Assembly: GCF_008727755.1 (NCBI RefSeq)
Contig: NZ_CP044231.1
Location: 2,108,001-2,172,000, forward strand
Length of the DNA: 64,000 bases
DNA from: Microbacterium caowuchunii
GTDB lineage: Bacteria; Actinomycetota; Actinomycetes; Actinomycetales; Microbacteriaceae
Direction of reading: 5' to 3'
A program made the position numbers and the translations under genes. Below are positions 27,537 to 36,607 of the stretch, in pieces. Numbering within the stretch: the first letter of the stretch is position 1; each line of letters starts with the position of its first letter. The notes below the pieces were generated by a model that was not told the origin of the DNA, searched no databases, and worked only from the letters and a program-made list of their open reading frames with translations.

Positions 27537-28424
27537 TCAGATGTGAGGTTCGTGGGATGCGGTGGTGACCGGCTCACGACCGGCGGCGACGAGGCGGGCC
27601 TCGCCGTGTCCGTGCGCGTGCACGGTGCCGTCCGCGTGCATGTGGGGCGCGGCGCCGCCGTGCGGATGGTGGTGCCCCGCGGTCGCCTCGAAGGTGTGGG
27701 AGTGCGCGTAACCGTGGCCGTGGTCGGCGGCGAGACCCGTGTCGATCCCGTCGTCACCGGCGGCGAGCGCCGCCAGCGCCTCCCGCACCCGGGAACGGAT
27801 GACGCGGATGACCGCGGCGTCGCTCATGAGCGGGGCCACCTGCTCCACGTCGGCGCCCGGCAGGTGGGCCGCGAACCCCGCCGGCACCGCCACGACCCGC
27901 CCGGGAGCCACCCGGCGCACGCGGTCGGCCGCCCGGTCCACCTCCTCGGCGTCATCGGCGATGGCGACATGCACCTCGGGCAGTGCGCCGTTGGCGGCGA
28001 CGAGGTAGGCGAGCCGGTGGAGCTCGGCTTCGTCGAAGGGGTTCGAACGCGGGGCGATGATCAGCAGCGCGTCGCCGGAATCGCTGGCCCGAGCCCGGTT
28101 CGCCGCCGTCCGCAGCCATGCGGTGAGGTGATCGGGCTGTCCGAAGGGCGCGGTCAGCGCCAGCCGGCCGGGGTTCTTGGCGGCGAGCCACCGCAGCGTC
28201 TTGGCAGCATCCGCCACCATCGTGGGATTGCGCCCGAAGGTCATGGGGACGACGACGACGGTCTCCCCCGCGGCCAGCGCGTCCGACACGGCCCGGTCCA
28301 GGGTGCGGCCGGCGGCGGAGACCTGCGCCGGCGCGTCGAGCAGGCCGGCGAACCGTGTGAGGTCCTCGCCGTCGGCGCTCTCGTGTCCACCCACCAGCAC
28401 GGTCCGTACGGAGCCCGGCGTCAT
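27537..28424 (-). CDS. CbiX-like two-lobed protein with histidine-rich tail, inside the urease operon
   Basis: A 295-residue protein encoded between ureA (seven-base gap) and ureB (22-base gap). Residues 1-225 resemble two tandem class II chelatase (CbiX/SirB/CfbA) lobes. The first has VLVGGHES with His14 in the place of the first catalytic His, but its second site reads FGRNPTM with Asn67 instead of His. The second lobe lacks a His in IIAPRSN but has His187 in [13 protein letters not shown]. The last 65 residues hold 15 histidines ([30 protein letters not shown]). No ureE is present in the operon, so I infer a nickel-binding chaperone or store. Chelatase activity is doubtful. Confidence 0.75.
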   Translation of the reverse strand: MTPGSVRTVLVGGHESADGEDLTRFAGLLDAPAQVSAAGRTLDRAVSDALAAGETVVVVPMTFGRNPTMVADAAKTLRWLAAKNPGRLALTAPFGQPDHLTAWLRTAANRARASDSGDALLIIAPRSNPFDEAELHRLAYLVAANGALPEVHVAIADDAEEVDRAADRVRRVAPGRVVAVPAGFAAHLPGADVEQVAPLMSDAAVIRVIRSRVREALAALAAGDDGIDTGLAADHGHGYAHSHTFEATAGHHHPHGGAAPHMHADGTVHAHGHGEARLVAAGREPVTTASHEPHI

Positions 28425-28431
28425 GATCGGG

Positions 28432-28737
28432 TCATCCCGCGATCGGGTCGTGGCAGGAGACCAGTTTGCTGCCGTCGGGGAACGTGGCTTCGACCTGCAG
28501 CAGCTGGATCCGCTCCCGCACGCCGCCCATGCACTCGTCGGCCGTGACGATCTTCTTGCCCAGTTCCATGCACTCGGCGACGGACTTGCCGTCCCTGGCC
28601 CCCTCGAGGATCGCCTCCGTCACGAGAGCCTGAGCCTCGCTCACATTGAGCTTCGTTCCTCGATCCCGACGGCGGCGGGCGATCTCCGCCACCTGGTAGA
28701 CGTACAGCTTGTCGATCTCACGCGGAGAGAGGTCCAT
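28432..28737 (-). CDS. ureA: Urease gamma subunit UreA
   Basis: The 101-residue small structural subunit of urease, with all typical segments: MDLSPREIDKL at the start, LNVSEAQALVTEAILEGARDG, and QLLQVEATFPDGSKLVSCHDPI at the end. The ATG at 28737 is preceded by GGAG. It is the first gene of the operon ureA-[CbiX-like]-ureB-C-F-G-D-urea channel. Confidence 0.96.
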   Translation of the reverse strand: MDLSPREIDKLYVYQVAEIARRRRDRGTKLNVSEAQALVTEAILEGARDGKSVAECMELGKKIVTADECMGGVRERIQLLQVEATFPDGSKLVSCHDPIAG

Positions 28738-28963
28738 GGCGGCTCCTGCATCGTCGGCGGTGGGTCGCACCGATCCGGTACGGCCCCTTTCGACGAAAGA
28801 CTGGCACGCCTTCCCCGAAGCAGCCATGACTCCGCGCGATGCGACACCAACCCGTACCCGAGGGCACAGATCCGAGGGCGCTGTCGCGACGGAGTCGCAT
28901 CAGCGACATGTCATCCGGAGCATGGCTAGAGTCGTCCCCCACACCGCGAAGGAGGGACGCGTC
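28738..28963. promoter_or_regulatory. Divergent control region of the urease operon and the MFS gene
   Basis: A 226-base region between ureA (minus) and the MFS gene (plus). It contains a perfect 13-base palindrome CTTTCG-A-CGAAAG (28787-28799) about 50 bases before ureA, which may be an operator. Nearer the MFS gene are GCGAC-GGA-GTCGC and a TAGAGT hexamer (28926-28931) with GGAGGG before the ATG. No regulator can be assigned. Confidence 0.4.
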
Positions 28964-30340
28964 ATGGTCAAGAACGCGACGAACATCTCACTCACGTTCG
29001 TCTGCTGTCTCTCGCAGTTCCTGCACAACGTCTACGGCAGCGCCATCAACATGGCGTTGCCGGCCATATCGAAGGACCTCGGCGCGGGCGTGGAATCCCT
29101 GCAGTGGCTGGTGAGCGCCTACATCATCGCGCTGGCGAGCATGCTGACCTTCGCCGGCACCCTCGCGGATCGTTGGGGCCGCAAGCGCGTGCTGGCGCTG
29201 GGCAATCTCGTCATGGTGATCGGAGCGGTGGTGTGCGCCCTGAGCGACGCGGTGCCCTGGCTCATCGTGGGACGGGTCATCCAGGGCATCGGCAGCGCCC
29301 TGATCGCGCCGGCCGGACTCTCCCTGCTCACGGCGGCCTTCCCCCAGGTGTCCGCGAAGGCCGTCGCGGTGATGTGGTGGACGACTGTCGGCACGGCGTC
29401 GCTGGCCGCCGGGCCGATCCTCGGCGGTCTGCTGGTGCGCGACTTCGGCTGGCAGTCGATCTTCTGGGCCGGGGTCCCGCTCGGCCTCCTCGCGCTGGTA
29501 CTCGGCGTCGTTCTCCTGCGCGAGTCCCGCTCTGATGCGCCGGACCCGTTCGACCCGCTCGGTCAGCTCCTGCTGACCGTCCTGCTGGCCACGCTCGCCT
29601 TCACCCTCATCGAGGGGGTGCATCTGGGCTGGACCTCCCCGGCCGTCCTGGTCTGCGCGTGCGCCGCCGTCGTGTCGCTCGTAATGCTCGTGCCCGTCGA
29701 GCTCCGGAAGAAGTACCCGCTGATCCCGGTGCGCCTGTTCCGGCGAGCCTCCTTCTCGACAGGGCTCGTCACCGCGGTGCTCGGTTACCTCGCCCTCGCC
29801 GCCCTGCTGTTCCTGAACACGTTCTACCTGCAGGCCGAACGTGGCCTCGACGCGTCGTCCGCCGGCCTCATGACCCTCCCGCTGGCCGGTGGGGCGACGG
29901 CCTCGGCGTTGCTGGCGGCACGATTCGTCGAGAAGAACCGATCGCGTCTTGCGCTGCTGATCAGCGGCGCGCTGATGACGGTGGGCGCGGTCGCGCTCTG
30001 GGCGACCGAGTCCGCTCCCCTGTGGACGGTGATCCTCCCCTATCTCGTGTTCGGCTTCGGCTTCGGGCTCATCGCCGATCCGGTCAGCGTCACCGCACTG
30101 TCGTCGCTGCCCCCCGAAGAGGCAGGGCTCGCATCGAGCCTCATCTCCACCTCGAAGCAGGTGGGACAGATGCTCGGCATCGCGCTCGCCGGCACGCTCC
30201 TGGCCGCCGCGGCAGGGACGAGTGAGGCGACCGAATTCACGGAGATGGGTGGGTGGGTCTGGGCTCTGCTCGTCTCCGCGGGCCTCGCGATCGTCGCGCT
30301 GAACATCCGCAGACGGAAGGCCCGGGCCGCCCGCACCTGA
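28964..30340 (+). CDS. MFS drug efflux transporter (DHA2, 14-TM type)
   Basis: A 458-residue major-facilitator protein with about 14 membrane helices. Motif A is GTLADRWGRKRVLALG (loop 2-3), and the antiporter motif C region is GTASLAAGPILGGLL. This pattern is typical of DHA2-family proton-drug antiporters. The ATG at 28964 follows GAAGGAGGG. It is divergent from ureA; the two may share an upstream region but have no evident functional link. Substrate unknown. Confidence 0.85.
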   Translation: MVKNATNISLTFVCCLSQFLHNVYGSAINMALPAISKDLGAGVESLQWLVSAYIIALASMLTFAGTLADRWGRKRVLALGNLVMVIGAVVCALSDAVPWLIVGRVIQGIGSALIAPAGLSLLTAAFPQVSAKAVAVMWWTTVGTASLAAGPILGGLLVRDFGWQSIFWAGVPLGLLALVLGVVLLRESRSDAPDPFDPLGQLLLTVLLATLAFTLIEGVHLGWTSPAVLVCACAAVVSLVMLVPVELRKKYPLIPVRLFRRASFSTGLVTAVLGYLALAALLFLNTFYLQAERGLDASSAGLMTLPLAGGATASALLAARFVEKNRSRLALLISGALMTVGAVALWATESAPLWTVILPYLVFGFGFGLIADPVSVTALSSLPPEEAGLASSLISTSKQVGQMLGIALAGTLLAAAAGTSEATEFTEMGGWVWALLVSAGLAIVALNIRRRKARAART

Positions 30341-33300
30341 TCAGGCCCGCGCGTCCGCGCCCCCGGCATCCCGCCCCGTCTGTGCCGTCGCGACGCCCCC
30401 GTTGGTCATGGACGCCACCGTCCCCGGCGCCACAGCGTCCAGGAGCGCCAGGAGGGTCTGGTTGAGTCGCAGGACCTGCAGGATCATCGTCCGCTCGAAC
30501 TCGGTAGCCGAAGGGTCCTCTCCGACCTCGGGGAGGACATGCACCCGCTGCGGCAGAGAACCGGAGAGGACGGCGCGGACGGCCTCGAAGTTCTCCGACG
30601 TCGCAACCGACAGATCCCGCCACCGTGCCGCGCTCGAGGAGTCCCCGGCGAACCTGCGCAACAGACGCATGGCATGGCCCTCGTAGTCCAGCAGCGCCCA
30701 CAGGCACGTCAGTTGCGCCTCGATGCCGCTCGCCTGGAGAGAGCCGGGATTGCGCTGGATGGGGCGGGAGAGCTTCTCGACGTCGCCCAGCTTGGCGTCG
30801 AGTTCCCGCACCGCGCGGGAGAGCTCCTGGTCGGTCGGCGTCGGCGCGCCGAGTACCCGGGAGAACACGTCGTTCGAGAGCGCCGCCGCCGTGTCGACCA
30901 CTCCAGCCATGCCCTTGAGCACGCGCGTGCGTGTGCGGGTCGGGAGGACGATCGCCGAGACCACGACGGCGACGACCGCTCCGATCGCCGTCTCGGCGAG
31001 GCGGATCTCGATGGTCTCCACGTTCAGCCTGCCGAGCACGTCGTAGACGGTCGCCAGCAGAAGCGTCATCCAGAAGGCCGTCCACGCCGGGGACACCGAT
31101 CTGATGAACGACATCACGAATGCGCTGAGGATGAGCAGCGGGATGGCGACCGCGGGGTCGTGCCCCGCGACGACCGCGAGGGTGAACGCCACCCCGGAAC
31201 CGGCGATCGTGGCGACGATGCGTTGAAACCCCTTGGACCGGGTCTCGGCGTCGGAGCCGCTGAGCACCTGGAAGGCGGGCATCGCCGCCCAGTACTGATG
31301 ACTGGTGGAGACGAACCCGCCGAGGAACAGTGCCAGCCCCGTCGAGACGGCGGCCTGCACGGCCTGCTTGTCGGCTGTCCTGGCCGCCGCCCGCCGTGCG
31401 TCGGCCGAAGGCGCCGGTCCCCTCCCCGCGGTCGGCGGATGGGACGTCTCGGCCATGGCGTGGGTCTCGACCTCCTCCGCGACCTGCACATCGTGCAACC
31501 TGCTGATGGCCGCCCGGAGCTCCCCGATGCTGCCGAGGATCCGTCGCGCTTCCCGCGGCCACTCCGCCGGCGGTCCCGAGCGGGCGGGATCGGGAGCGGT
31601 CGACGGCTCGTCGCTCCGGGCGTCGTGCGCCGCGGCGGATCCGACGGCCGGCCCGGGGCCGGTCCGCGTAGCGGCCCGATAGGAGTCGATCCGCTCCTGC
31701 ACCTCCAGGAGATCCGCCGCCAGACGTGCCCTCTGCTGCACGGTGACGGCGATGCTGAAGGTGGCGGGGAGCATCGTGATCAGGCTCTGCGTGGCCAGCT
31801 GGAGATCGAACACCCGCACCCGCAGTGCCCGTGCCCGGGAGGCGGGCATGCCGCGGACCTCGTCCCCGTCCAGATTCCCGCTGACGGATGTCGCCGTCTG
31901 CAGCAGTGCCGCCTCCTCCGTCCGGAGCGTCCGGACGAGACGGGCGTCACGGCGTCCGCTCGAGACGAGATCGACCATCGTGTCCACGAGGAGGAAGACG
32001 CGCTCGTACAACGCGTCTATCCCCGCGTCTATCTGCCGCCGGACGCTCGGCCCCGGCACGAGGGCGACGATCCAGCTGCATGCCAGTCCCACCGTCGCCG
32101 CCAGAAGCACACTCGGCAGGTCGGCGATCCCGAGCCCCAGGAGACGGGCGATGTAGTAGGTCAGGAACGCGAGCTGGCCGAGCCCGCCGACGGCCGGCCC
32201 GAATCTGCGCACCCAGGTCGCGAGGGCAGCGATCGCCGCGAGCTCGAAGATCGCCAGGACCGGCTCGCGGGGAAGCAACACCCCGAGCGCCGCGCCGATG
32301 AGCGCCGGGACGACGGTGAGACCGTTCGACCACCAGGCACGTTTACGACCTCCCGTGCTCGCCGCGGCCGTGGCGAACAGGGACACGAGGCCGGCGAAGA
32401 CCGCGGCGGCGGAAACGTCCCGCCCGGCGAGGGCGGCGAGGGGGATGACGATCAGGACGGCGGCCACCACCGCGATCAGTGACCGCATGGCGGCGATGAA
32501 CCGGACCTGCCCCGGGTCGATGAGGAGATGACGGCGCCGCAGCCACCGGACGAGCGCGTTCCGCTGCGGACGGCTGCGTTGCGCGCCCGGCGGAGGGGTG
32601 ACGTCGGCCGGAAGTGTCGCCGCATCCACCGGACCGAGCGGGATGCCGTCGGGAGAGGTGACGATCTCGTGGTAGATCGGCTGATAGTCCAGGTCCTGAC
32701 TCACCGCGGTGACGAACGTGCGCGACCGGACCTCGAAGGGCAGCCACTGGGTATAGCGCCGGTACGCCTCCGCGGGCTCGGTCGCCGCCGCCGAGTGCGT
32801 CAATTCCGCCATCCGCCGGTCGATCGCCAGGAATCGCAGGACCCACGGGTCCGACAGCGCCCGCGATCCGGCGCTGCCGAACGCCGCGACGGCCTCCGCG
32901 AACTCGGATGCCGACACCGGCGAGCGCAGCGTCGGCTCAGGAAGACCGAACGTACGCTGCATCCGCAGCCGGAGGTCCTCGTAGAGCTCCATCAGGCGCG
33001 CGAGGTTCGGTTCCTTCCCGGGATCGCTCCCCTCCGGCAGCCCCCATCGCAGCGCTCCGATGACCCCGCCGGTCATGGCCAGCGCGAAGGGCAGCGAGAA
33101 CTGGTCGCGGCCGCTCTGGAAGTAGTAGGCCGCCCGGTTCTGCGAGAGACCGTCCGCATAGGACCCCATCGAGTCCACGATCGCCCCCAGCTGACCGTCC
33201 AGTCCGCGGGAGACGCCGTCGGGGAAGAACGGGGCGAGGGTCTCGACGGGATCGCCGATCCCGCGTCCCACGGTGAAGAAGTTCCCGCAGAAGGAGCGCA

Positions 33301-33796
33301 GCGACTGGATGACGCCGTACACGCTGCCGAGGAAGGTGATGATGAACGACAGCAGCACGATGCTGACCATCGCCTCGCTCACCGTCAGCAGATCGAGCAC
33401 CGCGACGGCCGGGGAGATGTTGTCGACGCCGACGGTGGCGAACTGCCCGACGCTCAGATAGAACGCACCCCAGAAGTCCCGCTCCACCCCCGGGGATATC
33501 TGGAACGCATCGGTGTGGCCCATGGCGCCCAGATACATCAGGGCGTACCCGAGGATGATCCCGAGCAGCCACCAGAAGATGGTGGTCAACAGCAGGACGC
33601 CCGTCACCTGCCGCAGCACGAGCGGCCGCCACCGCCGGTCGACGCGGCGCGTGATCGCACGGAGCACGAGCCATTGGCCCCGGACGATCTTGTCGACGAA
33701 CAGGCCCCCCTCGTCGTAGTTGAGGACGGCGAGGAAGGTGTCCAGGAGGGTGAGCAGCAGGACGAGCGCTCCGAGCACGATCCAGACCGCGTCCAT
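30341..33796 (-). CDS. FUSC-family exporter with N-terminal channel-like pore domain
   Basis: A 1151-residue membrane protein. Residues 1-165 look like a two-helix ion-channel module: a helix at 4-26, a helix at 66-90, a pore loop with FATVGVDN (about 119-126) where potassium channels have TVGYG, and a final helix at 140-165. After a cytoplasmic stretch come two blocks of about six helices (about 450-600 and 790-940) separated by a coiled region, with HQYWAAMPAFQVLSG and GFQRIVATIAGSG typical of FUSC (fusaric-acid-resistance-like) exporters. It starts six bases after TAGGTT and ends flush against the MFS stop. Substrate unknown; the fusion is unusual. Confidence 0.75.
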   Translation of the reverse strand: MDAVWIVLGALVLLLTLLDTFLAVLNYDEGGLFVDKIVRGQWLVLRAITRRVDRRWRPLVLRQVTGVLLLTTIFWWLLGIILGYALMYLGAMGHTDAFQISPGVERDFWGAFYLSVGQFATVGVDNISPAVAVLDLLTVSEAMVSIVLLSFIITFLGSVYGVIQSLRSFCGNFFTVGRGIGDPVETLAPFFPDGVSRGLDGQLGAIVDSMGSYADGLSQNRAAYYFQSGRDQFSLPFALAMTGGVIGALRWGLPEGSDPGKEPNLARLMELYEDLRLRMQRTFGLPEPTLRSPVSASEFAEAVAAFGSAGSRALSDPWVLRFLAIDRRMAELTHSAAATEPAEAYRRYTQWLPFEVRSRTFVTAVSQDLDYQPIYHEIVTSPDGIPLGPVDAATLPADVTPPPGAQRSRPQRNALVRWLRRRHLLIDPGQVRFIAAMRSLIAVVAAVLIVIPLAALAGRDVSAAAVFAGLVSLFATAAASTGGRKRAWWSNGLTVVPALIGAALGVLLPREPVLAIFELAAIAALATWVRRFGPAVGGLGQLAFLTYYIARLLGLGIADLPSVLLAATVGLACSWIVALVPGPSVRRQIDAGIDALYERVFLLVDTMVDLVSSGRRDARLVRTLRTEEAALLQTATSVSGNLDGDEVRGMPASRARALRVRVFDLQLATQSLITMLPATFSIAVTVQQRARLAADLLEVQERIDSYRAATRTGPGPAVGSAAAHDARSDEPSTAPDPARSGPPAEWPREARRILGSIGELRAAISRLHDVQVAEEVETHAMAETSHPPTAGRGPAPSADARRAAARTADKQAVQAAVSTGLALFLGGFVSTSHQYWAAMPAFQVLSGSDAETRSKGFQRIVATIAGSGVAFTLAVVAGHDPAVAIPLLILSAFVMSFIRSVSPAWTAFWMTLLLATVYDVLGRLNVETIEIRLAETAIGAVVAVVVSAIVLPTRTRTRVLKGMAGVVDTAAALSNDVFSRVLGAPTPTDQELSRAVRELDAKLGDVEKLSRPIQRNPGSLQASGIEAQLTCLWALLDYEGHAMRLLRRFAGDSSSAARWRDLSVATSENFEAVRAVLSGSLPQRVHVLPEVGEDPSATEFERTMILQVLRLNQTLLALLDAVAPGTVASMTNGGVATAQTGRDAGGADARA

Positions 33797-33907
33797 GCCG
33801 CAAACCTAGGAGGGCGGCCCGGTCCCGTCGCGGGGATGCGTTCGGTACGGCACGGATCCGTCGCTGACACGTCGCCGGAACGCGGCTGCGCCCTGCTGCC
33901 CTGTGCT

Positions 33908-34285
33908 TCACACGGCTCGGCCCAGCAGCAGCCCGAGCAGAGCGAGCACGACGGTGACCACGATCATCCCGATGGCGTTCCACAGCGCCCGGCCGTAGGT
34001 GCGCTTCTGCAGCATGTGCACCGTGTCGACCATCGCGGTGCTGAACGTCGTGTATCCGCCCATGACGCCGCCCCCGATGATGAACAGCCAGGCGGAGTCC
34101 AGCACGGAGGAGTCCGACAGACCGGTGAGGAACCCGAGGATCAGCGAGCCCGTGCTGTTGATGATGAACGTGCCCCACGGATAGCCGTTGTGGACCCGCC
34201 GCATGATGAGCCCGTCCAGGATGAACCGGAGGGATGCGCCGATGCCACCACCGAGCACCGCGAGGAGGAACACGCCGGCGTTCAT
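33908..34285 (-). CDS. crcB: Fluoride channel FluC/CrcB, second copy
   Basis: A 125-residue four-helix protein of the Fluc fluoride channel family. Conserved parts are GGGIGASLR (about 12-20), the pore Asn in FIINSTGS (N43), and GGYTTFST (76-83), which shapes the central sodium site and the phenylalanine box. Fluc channels are antiparallel dimers; tandem pairs usually encode two subunits of opposite orientation. The ATG overlaps the stop of the other crcB (ATGA). No fluoride riboswitch was recognised. Confidence 0.9.
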   Translation of the reverse strand: MNAGVFLLAVLGGGIGASLRFILDGLIMRRVHNGYPWGTFIINSTGSLILGFLTGLSDSSVLDSAWLFIIGGGVMGGYTTFSTAMVDTVHMLQKRTYGRALWNAIGMIVVTVVLALLGLLLGRAV

Positions 34286-34752
34286 GCGGCGGCCCTGCCG
34301 GTCGATGCGGGACGGGACAGCGCGCCGCCGAGCAGCACGCCGAGGAACGCGGTCAGGATGCCCCCGATGACGCTGCCGAGCCCGTACGCCGTCGCGATCC
34401 CCGCGTGCGTCTCGTAGAGCGTCGCGGTGTCGGTCGCCAGCGAGCTGTAGGTGGTGAAGCCGCCCATCATCCCCGTCCCGGCGAAAAGCCGCAGATCACG
34501 CCGTCCGGGCGTCTCCGGTGTGCGGGCGGCGAGCGCGGTCAGCAGGAATCCCAGGATGAACGCGCCGAGGAGGTTGACGATCAGGACCGCCCAGGGCACC
34601 CCGCCGTCGGACGGCATCGCGAGCGAGAGCCCTTCGCGCCCGGCGGTGCCGATCGCGCCGCCCAGCAGGACGTAGAGGATCAGTCGTGGCTGGGCGTAGG
34701 CGGGTTTCGGATTCGGCTGCGCGCTGTCGCGCGCGTGTTCGACGGAGGTCAT
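34282..34752 (-). CDS. crcB: Fluoride channel FluC/CrcB, first copy
   Basis: A 156-residue CrcB/Fluc subunit with a hydrophilic N-terminal stretch of about 20 residues. It shows GGAIGTAGREG, the pore Asn in LIVNLLGA and GGFTTYSS. The ATG at 34752 is preceded by GAAGGGA. It is translationally coupled to the second copy; together they probably form a heterodimeric fluoride export channel. Only 43 bases separate it from the upstream YhgE gene. Confidence 0.9.
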   Translation of the reverse strand: MTSVEHARDSAQPNPKPAYAQPRLILYVLLGGAIGTAGREGLSLAMPSDGGVPWAVLIVNLLGAFILGFLLTALAARTPETPGRRDLRLFAGTGMMGGFTTYSSLATDTATLYETHAGIATAYGLGSVIGGILTAFLGVLLGGALSRPASTGRAAA

Positions 34753-34795
34753 CGATCGTCCCTTCTGTTCTGCGGCGCAGCCGCGATGGACCCGG

Positions 34796-36607
34796 TCATT
34801 GCAGGATGCTCGGCTGGAGATCACGCAGCGTGAGGAATCGTGTCATGCGGGAGACCCCCGCGGCCGTCGCGATGGCGGCGACCATCGCCCACGCCAGGAC
34901 GACACCCATGTCGGTCCAGACCCGTGACAGGTCTCCCCCGTACATGACCTGACGCAGGGCGTCGACGACGAAGCCCATGGGGAGCACCTCGTGCAGTGCC
35001 GCGAGCGGGGCGGGCAACGTCTGCCAGGGGAACGTACCGCCCGCGGTGACCAGTTGCAGCACCATGAGGACGAGTCCGAGGAACTGACCGACCGCCCCGA
35101 GCCAGACGTTCAGCGCGAGGATGATCCACGTGTAGCACGCGGACGCGAACACCAGCAGGCCCAGCACCGCTACCGGGTTGGCGAACCGGAACCCGAGCGC
35201 CACCGCAAGCACCGCGAACAGCCCCAGCATCTGCACGGCGCCGAGCAGTGCGGGGGTCAGCCATCCCGCGATCGTCACCCGCACGGGGGCGTCCATCGCC
35301 GTGAGCGCTCGCCGGGAGACCGGCTTCACGATCAGGAAGAGGGCGTAGATGCCGATCCAGGCGGCGAGCGCCGCGAAGAACGGTGCGAGTCCCGCCCCGT
35401 AGTTCTGCGCCTGCGCCAGGGCGCTCGTCTCGATGCGGACCGGGTCGGCCAGCATCGCGCTCTGCGCGCGCCGGGTTTCCAGGGTGCTGTCCGGGACCTC
35501 GCCGACGCCGTCCTCCAGACCCGTCGTGAGTTCGCCCGCCCCGGAGGACAGTTCCCCGATCCCGGCGCCGAGCTGGTCCAGTCCGCCCACCAGCTGCTGC
35601 GCACCGCTCGAGGCCGATTCCAGTCCGGATGACAGTTCCCCGGCACCAGAGGCCACCTCGCCCGCGCCGGCGGCCAGACGGTCGATCCGGCCCACGGCGT
35701 TCTGCAGGCGCGCGTCGACGGCGCGGATGCGCTCGCCCACCGGAGCCAGGGAGGCGAGGACCTGGTCGATCTGGGGTTGGCTGAGCCCCGCGTCCGTCAG
35801 CACCTGCGCGATGTCCGACTGCAGACGGGGCAGGTCGGCCGTCGCCGCGGCGGCGATGGCGCCGGCCTCGTCGGCGATGCGGTCGATCTCCCGGACTCCG
35901 CCGGCCACCTGCTGGGAGCCGGAGGACAGCGTCTGCGCGCCGTCCCGCAGCCGGACCGTGCCGTCCGCGAGTTCCTGCGCGCCGGTTCGGAGTTCCCCCA
36001 CCCCGGTGCCGGCCGTCGCCAGTCCGTCGGAGATCTGGGCGGCACCCGATGCGGCCTCCACGAGCTTGACGCGGATCTCGGCGAGCCCGTCCAGCACCGC
36101 GCCGGCCGCCGCATCCACGACCTTCCGCGCGATGACCGTCTGCACCCGCTGCACGGCCTGCGATCCGATCGTCGAGGCGAGGTAGTTGTTCGCGTCGTTG
36201 GTACGCAGCTCGATGAGTCCCTGGCGCGGGTCCGCGCCGGTGAGGGAGGCGATGGAGGCGGAGAAGTCCTTGGGGATGACGATCGCGAACTCGTACCGCC
36301 CGTCGACGAGCCCGGTCTCCGCCTTCTTCTGACCGGCCTCGCTCCAGGCGAAGGTCTTGCTGTTGAGCAGTTCCTGCGCGATCTCGTCCCCCAGATTCCG
36401 CTGGGTCCCCTCGATCTCGGCGCCGTCGTCGTTCACCACCACGACGGCGGGGATCCCCCCCAGCCGGTCGTACGGGTCCTGGTTCGCCCAGAGGTAGAAG
36501 CCGCCGTAGAGGATGGGTACGCACAGGAGCGCCAGCAGCGCGACCGCGGACAGCGGTGTGGAGACGAGCCGGCGCAGCTCCGCTGCGCTCATCCGCGAGA
36601 TCTTCAC
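34796..36607 (-). CDS. YhgE/Pip-family membrane protein (ABC-2-like)
   Basis: A 603-residue protein. One helix near the N-terminus (about 14-33) leads into the family motif FYLWANQDPYDRLGGIPVAVVN-like region (here split as YLWANQDPYDRL and IPAVVVVND). Then comes a long extracellular helical region with many Ser/Gly/Ala heptads (for example ASGAGELSSGLESASSGAQQL), and five or six C-terminal helices of the ABC-2 type. Relatives include the phage-infection protein Pip and type VII secretion-linked YueB. The GTG start overlaps the stop of the ABC-like gene. Its role in this bacterium is unknown. Confidence 0.85.
   Translation of the reverse strand: MKISRMSAAELRRLVSTPLSAVALLALLCVPILYGGFYLWANQDPYDRLGGIPAVVVVNDDGAEIEGTQRNLGDEIAQELLNSKTFAWSEAGQKKAETGLVDGRYEFAIVIPKDFSASIASLTGADPRQGLIELRTNDANNYLASTIGSQAVQRVQTVIARKVVDAAAGAVLDGLAEIRVKLVEAASGAAQISDGLATAGTGVGELRTGAQELADGTVRLRDGAQTLSSGSQQVAGGVREIDRIADEAGAIAAAATADLPRLQSDIAQVLTDAGLSQPQIDQVLASLAPVGERIRAVDARLQNAVGRIDRLAAGAGEVASGAGELSSGLESASSGAQQLVGGLDQLGAGIGELSSGAGELTTGLEDGVGEVPDSTLETRRAQSAMLADPVRIETSALAQAQNYGAGLAPFFAALAAWIGIYALFLIVKPVSRRALTAMDAPVRVTIAGWLTPALLGAVQMLGLFAVLAVALGFRFANPVAVLGLLVFASACYTWIILALNVWLGAVGQFLGLVLMVLQLVTAGGTFPWQTLPAPLAALHEVLPMGFVVDALRQVMYGGDLSRVWTDMGVVLAWAMVAAIATAAGVSRMTRFLTLRDLQPSILQ

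Noticed and set aside
34753..34795. A fluoride riboswitch in front of the crcB genes
   Set aside because: Only 43 bases separate the first crcB from the upstream gene, which is too short, and no crcB-motif pattern was seen.
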